Source: Mya arenaria
Taxonomy: Eukaryota > Mollusca > Bivalvia > Myida > Myidae
Assembly (NCBI RefSeq): GCF_026914265.1
Contig: NC_069125.1
Location: forward strand, 64,407,479-64,471,478
Length of the DNA stretch: 64,000 nucleotides
Reading direction: 5' to 3'
This document shows positions 1 to 11,925 of this stretch, one piece after another; the first letter of the stretch is position 1; every line of letters starts with the position of its first letter. The notes beneath the pieces were generated by a model. The model was given only the letters and a program-made list of their open reading frames with translations, was not told the DNA's origin and did not search any database. The position numbers and the translations under genes were made by a program.

Positions 1-400
1 AATACCTTTGCTGCTAACTTATAATCAATATTTAAGAGAGAAATAGGTCGCCAGTTTTCAAGATTTTCTGGGTCTCCTTTTTTATATAATAGCGAAAATA
101 CACTTTTTTTTGAGTAAAAGATAATTCACCTTTTTCATAACTCTCATTTAAGGCTGAAATAACTAGGTCTCCAATTAAATGCCAAAACGTTTGATAAAAC
201 TCTACCGTAAGACCATCGAGTCCAGGACTTTTGTTAAGTTTCATATCATTAAGTGCTCTTGTAGCTTCTTCATAAGAAATTTCTCCCTCACAATTATCGG
301 CTAATTTTGAATCCAATGTTAAATCTAATTCGATATCATTTAAATACTGGTTATAATGTTCGTCGTTTTTAAAGTTTGATGTGTATAAATTCTTATTATA
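1..400 (-). mobile_element. LINE relic, L1/Tx1-like reverse transcriptase fragment
   Basis: Read on the minus strand from about 400 down to the window edge, this encodes the start of a non-LTR reverse transcriptase. The segment with NKSPGLDGLTVEFYQTFW is the usual early RT block of L1/Tx1-type LINEs, followed by a stretch like KKGDPENLENWRPISLLN. The first part lies in one frame (316-32). After an A-rich run near 110 the similarity moves to another frame (YKKGDPENLENWRPIS), so there is one frameshift. The rest of the element lies beyond the left edge. Family assignment is from memory of these blocks. Confidence 0.85.
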
Positions 401-959
401 AGTTCACAATTTGTTAATGAAAGCCCATGCTATATATTTCAAGTCAACACATTAATTAAATTACTAATGCAATAGTGCTATGAATGCTACCTTTTAAATT
501 CGCGTACGAAAATGTTTATGGTCTGTGTTTCAAGTTATCTTTTCAGAATGAATCAGAAGAACAAATAAAATGTCTTTATAGACTTTGTTTAACAGTATGA
601 TGTCGTGCATTTAGAGAAAACCAAATTGGATTCGTTTGATGATCCGTCATTGATGTTTAAACATGTAAAAGACAACACCTTGAGAAGTTGCAAAGTAAAT
701 CAGGGAGTGTCGTTATTTCCATAAAAAAAATAAAGTGTTGTCTAAATTGGAAATCTTAGACCTTAGTCATGATACTTGCTTGTGACATTTTACGATATCT
801 GATAGTTTTTACATTGTTTATGTCTTCCAGTAAGATCACGTTAACGTTATGATAACATTGACATTTTCGATGTTGTTTATGTCCATCAGAAGGATTTTGT
901 TATAGGAACTTCTCTAGAGAATAATATTATTGATATTTCATCACACAATAATTATAGTT
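401..959. other. AT-rich spacer, nothing recognised
   Basis: No reading frame, RNA gene or clear repeat structure was seen between the two LINE relics. Confidence 0.5.
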
Positions 960-2680
960 GTGCATCTTATAATTGATGGTGATTTTAATGCCAGGAAAGG
1001 GAAGTTACCAGATATACTTAATTTAGATCCATATACATTTGATATTACTGGTGGTGAATACCCATAATGATCCCTCTCAGCGGTTTCCTGAGGAAAATAA
1101 TGCAACGAATAATTACGAAGTTCGATTTATAGAAATGTGTACATCTATGGAATTGTGTATTGCAAATGGAACATGTGTTAATGATGCTTATGTTGGTGTA
1201 CTACTTGTTACATCGAAAGTTTTAGTGTATCCTTACGAATACAGTCTTTCAAATTTGTGTGAGTTTAAAGTCATTGACGTTGATCCATTTACATTGCTCT
1301 ACCACATAATCTGAGTTCATTTATGTGACAAGAAACGCGAACAGCTATTGAATTGAAAAGGACTGGTGCATTTACACTAGCCAATATTTATTGTATGCAC
1401 ATATTAAAAAAAAAACTCTTATTAAAATGACATAATAATTACAGGTCCAACTAAGCTGTGCCAAACCAAGTCCCATTATATTGTGATGTACATTCTTGTA
1501 TAACAATGAGCTTTGTGCTACGGTAATGACGTATTGTTTTTGAATGTACATAATGATAATAACACAAAAAAACTCAGAAATTTTATAAGACATAATTTCA
1601 GTGCGTATTTAATGAGTAGGTTATGCTAAATCTCGAGCTCGAGTTGGATGATACATTTTGAGAATAAGTCTTACTCTGATGTTCGTATTAATAATCAAAC
1701 ACGAAAGGTGTCTTATGTCGTCTTTGAAGCTGCAGATAGTTGTAACTTTGTCGTTAATAAAAAGAAATATACAGCTCAGGATATTTTAAAACGAGAATCC
1801 ATAGATTAATAATGACCGTCATAAGGTACTACAGAACCATATGCATGATAAAAACTATTTTAGAATAGTGAAATCCACAAAACACACACATTAAGATGGT
1901 TTCTAGAAGTAGGCATAATAAAAGAAGTTTTGAACAGTAGTTAAGTCGTTTAAAGGTGATAATACAATGTAGTTAGAAACTCTTGAATTTACGTTCAAAA
2001 GACTTGAGGTTTTCTGCAATCTGTTAAATGAAATATTCTGAGGATATATAAGATGTTATGGGAACAAAATATTCGGAGCGGAGGTATTTATGATCATTTC
2101 AAGAAGCTGGACCAGACCATGAGTTAGAATGTTGATACTGATGATGACATTGATGTTGGCCATTTGCATAGTAACAAGGATATGTTAATGCTTGACTTAT
2201 TGGAGAAAAATGTGAAAATAAAAAATAATAATGGTGCATGCACATTTCATAATATTTTGAATGAGTACTTTGAATATGCAAATAATGATAATTTGAAAGA
2301 ATGATAGTACCATAGCTGATATACAAGTTATTTGTTGATTTTATCTTGGTGCTAATAAGTGATTATTCTGTGCATTTGTGGACTATAGGAAAGCATTTGA
2401 TTTTGATAACCGTGTGGTAGAAACTATTGTGCAAACTATAAATTGTAAATGCATAAAAATAAGATATAACATGTATTATAAAGCCAAGTCGTGTGTTAAA
2501 ATAAGTAACTCATTGGGTAACTTCTTAAGTAGACATATTGGTGTACGTCAGCGTGAAAACTTGTCTCCTTTCTAGTTTCCGATATTTCTGAATGATTTAT
2601 CTCAGTTTGTGTCAGCAAAGATTAAAGGTTTAGCTCCTGTGTCTATCTATCTTTAATTGCCATTGTAATAATAACATTAT
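960..2680 (+). mobile_element. Decayed LINE (endonuclease plus reverse transcriptase pieces)
   Basis: Pieces of one plus-strand LINE appear in order. Near 978-1,050 a frame reads GDFNARxGKLPDILNLDPY, like the core of an APE-type endonuclease. The next piece, 1,039-1,314, includes RFIEMCTSMELCIANG, typical of the endonuclease C-terminal half. At 2,378-2,600 a frame reads VDYRKAFDFDNRV and then GVRQRENLSP and FLNDLSQFVSAK, matching RT blocks around the catalytic palm. The DNA between is full of stops, so the element is old. Clade is uncertain (CR1/RTE/Jockey-like). Confidence 0.75.
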
Positions 2681-2794
2681 TTTATGAGTATCATATTATA
2701 TTTTCTTCTGTTCAATGCAGAAGAAACAATTTATTAGCTGAAAATCAAGTTGAATCACAGCACTAAATACAGTGTATGATTATTGTTGTATGTG

Positions 2795-3340
2795 TGTAAC
2801 AACCTGATCATTTCATAAATTCATTATATTTATTAATAAAGCGCGATCATGTTCTGCCCGTAGTGAATGTTCTGTCAGTGTCTTGTTATGTATGTTACAT
2901 GTATGTAAATGTTTAAGTTTGTGACGTATGAAAGTAGTTGGTTCAGTATGAGTGATTTACCTATTTATAGATTTATAGAGGGCGCTTTTACTAATCAATT
3001 TACCCGTGCTAACTTTCCCGGTCACTCATTCCTGTACTGAACACCGCAACCAACGGACCACTATTCATTGTTTACGTAAAGTGTTTAATATTCTTGCAAA
3101 AGAGTATTTTGCTGCCGGTAGGTTAGATTGTTATTTCATATTAGATCGAGTGTATTGTTTTACTATTATTCATTATATATATGCATATATTGTGTAATTA
3201 TCATTAATTATTGTGTTATTATTAAATACTACTGCAAAAAGGTGACGAATCATCTTTTATATTGCAGGCTTCATCTTCAACATCTACAATAAATATATAT
3301 TCAAGACCTACAAAGGCGTTATATTATACCCCCGGTTACA
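2795..3340. mobile_element. Putative solo LTR (fossil LTR retroelement)
   Basis: The stretch opens with TGTAAC and closes with GTTACA, the inverted TG...CA termini of an LTR. It is flanked by a matching 4-bp TGTG direct repeat (2,791-2,794 and 3,341-3,344). It holds a polyadenylation-type AATAAA near the start and has no partner LTR or internal region in the window. The LTR family cannot be told. The TGTG repeat is short and simple, so chance remains possible. Confidence 0.5.
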
Positions 3341-5420
3341 TGTGTGATCTGACTGTTAACGACGCTATAGCAAAAGTTATTGTATTTTGAAAACGTAAAC
3401 CAAATCATGTTGTTTTATTTTTTTATAATCATATACTGATTTCGGCATTATTAGCTTTTGTTAAAAAATACATTAGAAGGTCTTAATCAGTTCTTTTATC
3501 TGACCAATAGGGGATGGCCGATTTCTAACGTTGTAACACAAACTTGTGGCCAAACTCTATTGTATAATAATCCTATTTAGCTATAATTTTCGTGTTCGAA
3601 AATATTTAAAAGTAAACTTGTTTATATGCAATAAAACATTTAAACCAATTGCTAATTTTAATAATTTGCAGATTATTTATAGTTGAACCCGCTTCGGTTA
3701 AAAATAAATTTAAAACAATAGGAAACCACGACAATAGCAAGACGACAATAGCCTTGGGCTCGAACCAAGACTGTGGAAATAGTGCTGCATGCAAACATTT
3801 TTGTAAAACATACATTTTTTAACGCTTAAACACATACCAGTATATCATAACTATAATTTCGAAAGTTCTGCATCGTTGAAATTGATATACATACTGTACT
3901 CTCTCTCAACATTGGAAGGAAAAATCTACGTTTTTTTTCATAACCTTCATGTAACAATAGTATTAAGCACCTTTTACAATATTATATGTCATAGATGGAG
4001 GTTACTTGTATTTGTCATAAAGTCGTCCAAAAGGCACATTATTGTGTATGTACATTGTTTCTGTTCTATATTTAATCAGTAAATATCAATACCGGTATGT
4101 CTTCCGATATTTATTACTTTTTATTAAATATAATTTCCCCAATAAGGGCATGGAAATGAGAATCACAATGTTAAGCCTCTCTACAATTATCCTGGTGACC
4201 AGTTGGCGTATTTGTGGTCGGAGGTGCGGTCGCCATGCGTTCTTTGGGCGGCAACCATGGTCGCCTTGAACAGTGACCCGGTCCAGCAGTTTGGAAGCCA
4301 AGTTTGAGTGGTCATCCGCTATGCCATGATGCTCGACCGGGTCCACTGTTATATTTGCATTTAAATTGTACTATACTATTTTACTTGTGTCCAAATATAG
4401 CAATATTTTGCATTTTTAGAGAAGTCCTTTGCTAGCATTTGATACATTCAATACTTCAGGGATTTATAATAAGATGCTCAACTAAATATGATTGTGACAA
4501 ACGTTGTAGTTGGTACATGATTACGCTCGACCGAAAAAACATAAATGTCGGCCGATTTTCATGAAACTTGGTACAAAAAAAATCGTCGATGACTGGTTTT
4601 CACTTGTTGAATAAATTTGTTTAATGATCCTGTTATTTGTTGAGTCCAAAGCGGACACATGCGTTTTGGCGCTAATTTTCATCATGAAAACCACGCTCTC
4701 TCTCATCATACGAACACTTTTGTTTTAACCAATTTAATAACAATAAACTCATACACGTTCAGAATGATTGTTAGTCATAATAACTTTAAAAAAAAGACAA
4801 ATGTATATCGATACTTTTTATTGGTAAAGCTGCACTCTTTTACAGATTAAAATTACGAGCAAGGTATAACAATTAGCGTTGAAACCCAAGAATAGACAAG
4901 GGTACAACATTTTTTTTTTATCGTAACAAGCATGCTTTTTGAAACAAAACATGTAAACATATTGTTAAATTATGGTGAGTGAAGCCCACAAACCTGCGCC
5001 CGATGATGTAATACTGCTTCAAAGGCACACATCAACGTTAATTCCTATATATTTTACACGCACGCATGGTCCTTCTTTTCAGAATTTAAACATTCCATTA
5101 ATAAAAATCATATTGCAAAAAGTAGCATGTTCATTTCAGGCAATGAGTTTTTTTTGTTTTTGTTTAATTATCTCTTATTCAAATCCTCCACACGAATCAT
5201 TTTCCGACGTCACCGATAGCATTATCACATACTTGCCCGAGATATAAGTGTTTTTGCCCGTACTGACATGACTTGTGTTGCAGTTGTGTGAAGTTTGAAA
5301 AACATATCACATTCGACATTCAACAATTAAAAAAGAATGCCGTGCTGGCACGACATTGACAATTCAATATTGAATTTCATGTTGGTATAATCTTTTAATC
5401 ATAATATTCTTGCATTCATG
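3341..5420. other. Intergenic, no gene recognised
   Basis: AT-rich DNA with only short random-looking frames. A GC-richer patch at 4,190-4,345 contains an imperfect inverted repeat built on ACCCGGTC. It does not look like an exon with good splice sites. Confidence 0.4.
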
Positions 5421-5429
5421 TAGAGGAGC

Positions 5430-6110
5430 TGATGTTGTTAACTAACAATGGTGAATAATGTCAAATATCATCAACAGACTCTTATTCTGGAATATGGATA
5501 GAGCATCAATAGAAAAAGATTGTTAAGGTCTTCTATAAATATGCTAAAGTCTCTCATAGTGTCCACTTCAACGAGAAATCTATTCAATGTAGCTGGAAAT
5601 AGTAAAGCCTCAATCCTGAAAACCTAACTGTTTCTTAAATATAAACTAAACTTATCATATGTGAGCTCACAGCAGATTCGACTAATTTAATCCACAAATT
5701 AATTCTTACTTACAATGCTAAACGCTTTTTCAAAATCAACGAATGTAAATCCAATTTAATTCTCCTCAAAATGGTAGAATCATGTAGGATAAAAAATAAA
5801 ATCAGAGTTAATACAATATTTACTAAATCCAAACTGTAATTCATTGTATTCGTTATTATTTATGCACTTTTACTAATTCTAGCGCTCAAAGAAATGAAAC
5901 AAATATGGCAACTCGATGAACAAAAGTTATTCACCTAAGATAAGAAGGATCTGGACGGTCTCCTGTTTGTGAAAACAGGGACAATAACCCGTTTACATCT
6001 TGCCTTAGGACAGACACAATTTCAGTTGGGAATGTGTTATTAAATATCTTCGTCAGATATGGAGCGATACATGATTTGAAGGTATTAAAACTCGTACGAG
6101 TGTTTGATAC
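5430..6110 (-). mobile_element. LINE relic, degenerate reverse transcriptase
   Basis: On the minus strand, 5,752-5,708 reads GFTFVDFEKAFSIV, the F-V-D-F-x-K-A-F palm motif of non-LTR reverse transcriptases. Upstream on the same strand (about 6,110-5,940) short pieces resemble the region before the palm motif, with many stops and frame changes. Boundaries and clade are approximate. Confidence 0.55.
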
Positions 6111-6383
6111 TACATGTGTACTTACAATTACAGTACCATGCTAAATTATAAGTACGAAGATCCCCCCCCCATCATCAAAAAATCATTCTTCCAAAAAACC
6201 ATCGTTACACAGCACTTTTGATAATTGCCAATTGTCAGATCGTACGCATAATCACATGTCAATATTGTTTTACTATTTAACTTAACAATACTCGATTGCA
6301 ATAACACAAGCACATTTTAGATTGAACACAACAAAAAAGTTGTAGAAATATAGTGTACACTATCCGGTATTCAGCACTGTCAG

Positions 6384-7773
6384 TTAGCACACGTTCACTT
6401 TGCACGTGCACAATTTCCCCCGGTACACAAGGTGTCTGTTTACTTCGCACTCGACTGGAACCCAGCTCTTGCACTGGTAACCGAACGTTCGAGGAGGACA
6501 CTTGTCTAATTGGAATCCAAAATCCACAAACGCAAGTCCTGGATGAACACTCTGGCCGCCAAGGATCTTTCGATCGCGCCCGTAGACAGGCCCGCCCTCC
6601 ACGATGGTGCCGGCGAGCACGAGGCCGTCCACGAGCGTGCTGCCCTGGGTGTACTGCAGCAACTGGAGCTGGATGAGGCGGTCCATCCCTCCGTTCGTGC
6701 TCACGGAAATGCCTGTATAAGATCAGATCACTGTATGAATCATTGTGTGAGATATCTACATGTAGTAGTAAAATTTAATCGTATCAATGGCTGGCAATCA
6801 AACCAATCACATGTAAAGAAAGAGAATTATAAAAAAATCTACTTGCGAAAAGCGAATCTTTATCTAAAATGTTTAATATTTTTGAAATGAATTATTGATT
6901 TCGACTTTATAGTTTATACACTTCCGTCATTAGGGTTCAGGTGTCCAAGACCTTGCTTGGCAATATTTCTTGCGTCGAAGTTGTTATTTCTATGCCAACC
7001 GTTTTGTATTTTCTGTTTCAAATACCGATGGCGTTTTGGAGTGTGTTTTTTAAACAAAAAAATAAACTGTTTTTTTTAGATAAACTCATTCACCCAATAT
7101 CACACTAATACCATCTGTATATATTGATAGAGACTGAAATACGCTTAATTTTCGGAAAAAATAGTGAAGAAAACGAAGTATTGACACGTTACGAACGAAC
7201 TTCTGACATATTACGAACGGAATACTTACCGTTTTTTTTTTTAAATAAACAATTCATGTTTGTAACGTTTAAGCAACTTAATCATCATAATTCAATCCAT
7301 AACAATTTATAATCAAATCTTCAGCACATTGAAATTGAATACAAGTTCGCATAAAATTATGAAATGCTATAGCCGAACACGTTTCAAAAAAGAACCATTC
7401 CGAACATGTTGAGACACATGAATGATTTGCATTGCTAAAGACTAAAATGATGATAAACCATTTCCCTATAACATGTGTTTTATGGGAGGTCCCTTTTCCC
7501 GTCCAGATTTATCAAATAACAACTAGACCGAGTCGTTGATCGTTCTGAGAACTAATCAGTTAAACATTTGGACGGAGTTTTGCCGCTGAGCATTCGCGTC
7601 TTCTAAAGTGCATGCTTATATTTCAAACACCAAGGTTTTAAAATTCAATTCGTCTATATTTCTTCGAAACATAGACGAACTAATGCACATAATGTTGGAG
7701 AAAATATATAATTACCTGTACAAAGAGAGATCTGTAATATCAACACAGTGACAAGAAGATCAGAAAGTTCCAT
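6384..7773 (-). CDS. Small secreted cysteine-rich protein, two exons
   Basis: Exon 1 (7,773-7,716) encodes a hydrophobic start, MELSDLLVTVLILQISLCTG, that looks like a signal peptide. It ends at a GTAATT donor in phase 1. Exon 2 (6,712-6,384) follows a TATACAG acceptor, joins in frame and ends at TAA. The product is about 128 aa. The middle is rich in Gly/Leu/Gln (MDRLIQLQLLQYTQG, GGPVYGRDRKILGGQ). The last 40 residues hold six cysteines in the order C-x8-C-x7-C-x12-C-x-C-x4-C, enough for three disulfides. Exon 2 is much more GC-rich than its surroundings, as expected of coding DNA here. I do not recognise the family; a secreted toxin-like, antimicrobial, matrix or signalling peptide are all possible. 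The gene model rests on the signal peptide, matching phases and splice sites. Confidence 0.65.
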
Positions 7774-10010
7774 TTGGAAGAAAGGTACCGTCCATGAAAT
7801 GTCACAGCAAGATATCCAATGTTTTATGAACAAGTCAACGTAACAAGATATATGTGATTATGATTCTATTAAAATGATATGAAAATGTCATCGCTAATAC
7901 ATCACGTAATTAAAAGCCATTATATTTCAAACTGTCATATTTGTTTTTCACTTTGTACAAATTCAAAAGCCATTTAGAATAACATAAAGGGATGACACTC
8001 AGTCCAGACAACATCGCCTAATGTTATGTTTACAAGCTGACAGTTCACACGCATCCGACTTACAACAATTTTCGTCTGATTGTGCTCGTACACTCACACA
8101 TTCCTGGCTGCATTCTTACAATGTTGACCGATGTGTTTCCATGCATTGATGCACGATGTCCTAGGAACAAGAACATTGTTTTCCTTGGTCCGCATGGTCC
8201 GTCCCCTCAGCATCAGAGCTGTAAATCGAGGGGACTCAGGTTACTGCATGTATGGTCGTCCTGAGACTTTGCAAGTGCGCAAACCTCTAACATGTGCAAC
8301 CCTAGAACAATTCCTTTGTTCGCCGTATTGTAGTTTGTTTAATTAAACGTATTATTAGTTCCGTAAAGGGTATCGACTGTATATGTCGTATCAATTTGAA
8401 TCTTTATGAGTTTAATACAGTAGAGTAAATTTCCATCGTCATCGAAAAAAACATCGTTACACTTTTAGCGATTTGTACGTTATTCTTTCAAGCAAATTTC
8501 TTATGAAGTGGTTGTTTTTCAATGACTGCGTATACGCTTAAATATAAAATCATGAGGTAATTTTGAACATAGACATTATTTAAATAAGGTTACAAGCTTC
8601 CTATATATCTTTTACCAGTACTATGACGGAGGTTCACTCTACAATCTGTTCATTACCTGCTTCAATGATATAATTGGTACACAAACTATTAAATGCACGG
8701 CCATGTCCTATCTTTGTAAATGGCAAAAACAAAGTGTTTTTATTGTGTCAATTAGTCAATAACCATAATTACGTCAATGTGGCTGTTTTTGCGAGATTTA
8801 CGGCATGTACCAGGATGTTCAATGTTTAGCCGGAACAGCGATTTTACACTAAAAGTTTGGCCAAGCTTGTAACATTAAAACGCGCACACGTGTTCGTTAA
8901 ATGAAGTTGCGTGTTCTTTTTGTAAATTTTGTTTTACATTACTTAATTCATAGACACAAGATGAAGGGCCTTATTAGGTTGTCGTTACAGGTGGCGCATT
9001 TACACCGAACCAAAGTGTTACTCTAAACACTCTATTAAATGGTATTTTCGGATTCTAGTTTTTCTATTAGCAAGTTTGCATTCATGCGTTAGTGTTTAGT
9101 AAACCTTACCAGCCTACAGTTCTTCTTCAGATTTCCCGTGACGAGCTGGTTAACATACCAAGCTGGCCAATGTCGGGACCCTCGTGACATTTCTGTATCA
9201 TGACTTGTGCAACAAACAAACTTCGCTTAATAAGGGTCCGACGATGCACATTGACGACACAACCTAAGATACAGGTACATGGCTTGATCTAGAAAGCGTT
9301 TTTGTAAATAGCAGCGATGTCTCCATTCCCCCCAAAAATACTTGTTACATAAAAATGAACATTATTTAAAGAGCTAACGTGTGCGCAATAAATATTTAAT
9401 GTCAGTTGTCAAGGGCATGAATGTCAAGAAAATCGGTCGAAAGCTAATTGACCATCAATACGGTATGCTAACAACGCAGTTTCAAGATTTACGGCTGTTT
9501 CTAGAGGGGATCTTGTTTCCGGGATGGTGTCACCCAAAAAAACACCAGGTTTACCGTTAGGCTTGTTCGCATCATTCCAGGGACAGACTTGGGAAGCTTA
9601 AAAGGTAAAACACCTTTCAGCACACACGAGAAGCACTAGTTAGTCTAGGCTCGCCTGTTATTGGACAATACGTTATACGTTTTAGTTTGGCATATACTAA
9701 GCGATTTTTTTCAGTCGGCTTCTGTAAAAGTCGACGCGACATCAATTATGTTATGTCAGTTGCTTTATAAGTCAATTGGCAAATATTAAACAGCAATTGT
9801 CCATAACATGTACCTTCAGCCATATGTTATGTTTGAGTTGTTTTAGTTGTGCGGACTGAGTAGCAAACGGTTCCGACCCTTTTACTACATTGATTTGCCA
9901 ACGTAAAAGTTGATCTTTCAAACATTCTGAAGGCTATGATATAAATGGAACAGACTAAAATCTTTGTTATTTCCATAATTGGTCAGTTATCAAAAAGAGA
10001 CAAAGATTGT
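7774..10010. other. Intergenic, no gene recognised
   Basis: The region upstream of the small secreted gene and downstream of the OTULIN-like gene. No convincing coding frame, RNA gene or structured repeat was seen. A promoter for the secreted gene should lie just right of 7,773, but no clear TATA box stands out. Confidence 0.4.
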
Positions 10011-10014
10011 TTTT

Positions 10015-11925
10015 ATTGCTATCACATTTTTTTTTATTCATAACAGACAACTTCATATCCTATAACCCCATATTTCAATGGTGAAGAACATGGTAACAGC
10101 ATGGATTGGTAGACTCACAATTACAATAAAACTGTAATAATGAACACACTGTGACAGAGTGACAAACTCTCTATGATCATTTCTTAACTAAATCATACCT
10201 GGTACAGTGATATGACTTATACAGAAAATATACAAGTACCTATAAATAAACTAAAAATAATTATAATAAATACATGTACAAAGGTATAGCACCGGAAAAG
10301 GCAATGTAGTTTAATCTAATTATGAAGGAAAAGATCCTTAAGTAGTATTTTAATACATTGTATTATGCATCAGATTATTGAAAGAAGGTCAATTCTGTGG
10401 TGGATAAATTATTTAATTTCACATCTTTTCATCAAGCTTGAACGAATTATTCCTTTGAATCCAGTACAGAATAACTGAACTTGTGAACACAATATTATCA
10501 ATAAATAAATGACCAGCATTTACAAAGCAGGAACTTCAACAAAAACTAAGTCAGGAATGTTAAACCTAATAAACTAAGCCCATCTACTACTTGCTACTTA
10601 ACACGAAACACTACACTGACTACAGTATACAATGTGAAATAGAACAGCATGCCATAAAGGGTTGTACAGTCGAAACCGGATGGCTCAGTATAGCTTGGCT
10701 CCATTTCCTCATTGAACTTGATGAAAAGGACCATATTTTTCACTCTATGTAAGCACTTGGCTTGATATTTGCGAGGCTTGAAGTATTCAGCTGGTCCCTG
10801 GGATATCAAGCCAATGGTTTCGACTGTATGTGCTAAAACATGAGATGTCACAGTATCTGTGTCCCCCTTCTCGGCACTCATAAACAAGTGTTAACTAAAA
10901 ATGAATATCACAGTTGAACAGCTGTTAAGCAGTGGTATTTTCATTTCAAGTTGTAAAATACATGAAAAAGAGTTTCTTTGAACATTCAGATTTCCATTTA
11001 CATGGTTAATTCATGGTTAGTATCATTAAATATCTAGCAAAAAGTTTCACACTTAAACTCGAAAAAGTAGCAAGAATTATTCGAGAGATGATAGAACCAC
11101 AATCTGAAAATGATCAAGGACACCTTTATGCAAACAGAGACGATACTTTGTTCTTTCAGAGCCATGTTTTCATAGCATATAATTTAAGATAAGCTTGCCA
11201 TCCATTAGGAATAATTGAATTTCTTAGTTTTAAGTTTATCCATTACGCAATCATAAAAAAACTTCTATTGCATGCAAAAATTTAAAAATATTCATAAAAG
11301 CAGCAAATTAAACGGCAGTGTCTTACACAATTTTGCAATAAGTTAAAACTTAAGAATGAAGACTGTTCAAAACATAATGATGTCATCTTAAAATTTCACC
11401 TTCTCTCACAACTGGAGAGAAGATTACGAAAGAAACCACAGGAGCCAGTAGCTGATTCATCTGAAACCCAACTCCTGTGGGGAAACACAACTTCAGAGGT
11501 GGTCCTATCAAACTGCAAAGCATGCATGTGACTAAAATGGCAAAACAAGGATCTGAAAAATGGAGTCTGGGGATTGTCTTTTTAAAAGGTCCTACCTTGG
11601 GCAGTATTAAAACCTTATTATATTGCTTTACTAGGAAACGTAGGGGTATCATCATTATTCTAAGACAATCTTGTTAAAACATTGTCACATTCTTGAGTTG
11701 TTTGGCTTCCAGTTCCACAGAGTGTTTAATGGACCATACTCATATATTCTATGTGCTTGGCCACTGTCAGGTTGTTTGGCTTCCAGTTCCACAGAGTGTT
11801 TAATGGACCATATTGGTATATTCTATGTGCTTGGCCACTGTCGGTTTGCTTGTGACAAACAACTATTATGCAGCCAGCTTTAAATTGGAATCTACACACA
11901 ACTTAAAAATATTTTGGTCAGTATA
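10015..11925 (-). other. Probable 3' UTR of the OTULIN-like gene
   Basis: After the stop codon at 11,926-11,928 no further exon with good splice sites is seen. The first clear minus-strand AATAAA sits at about 10,034-10,039, next to a T-run. That would give a 3' UTR of about 1.9 kb. A 97-codon frame at 10,887-10,594 lies inside it and looks fortuitous. A 72-bp tandem duplication (11,698-11,841) is also included. Confidence 0.4.
11698..11841. repeat. 72-bp tandem duplication
   Basis: Two nearly identical 72-bp copies, each starting GTTGTTTGGCTTCCAGTTCC, lie head to tail. They differ by a few bases around CATACTCATA versus CATATTGGTA. Confidence 0.9.

Noticed and set aside
4086-4346. GC-rich minus-strand frame of 86 codons as an exon
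   Set aside because: No good acceptor/donor pair or partner exon; its composition may come from the local inverted repeat.
6353-6890. Plus-strand frames of 107 and 126 codons
   Set aside because: They are shadows of the GC-rich second exon of the minus-strand secreted gene.
10594-10887. 97-codon minus-strand frame as an extra exon
   Set aside because: It lies after the stop codon, lacks convincing splice sites and matches nothing known; most likely 3' UTR.
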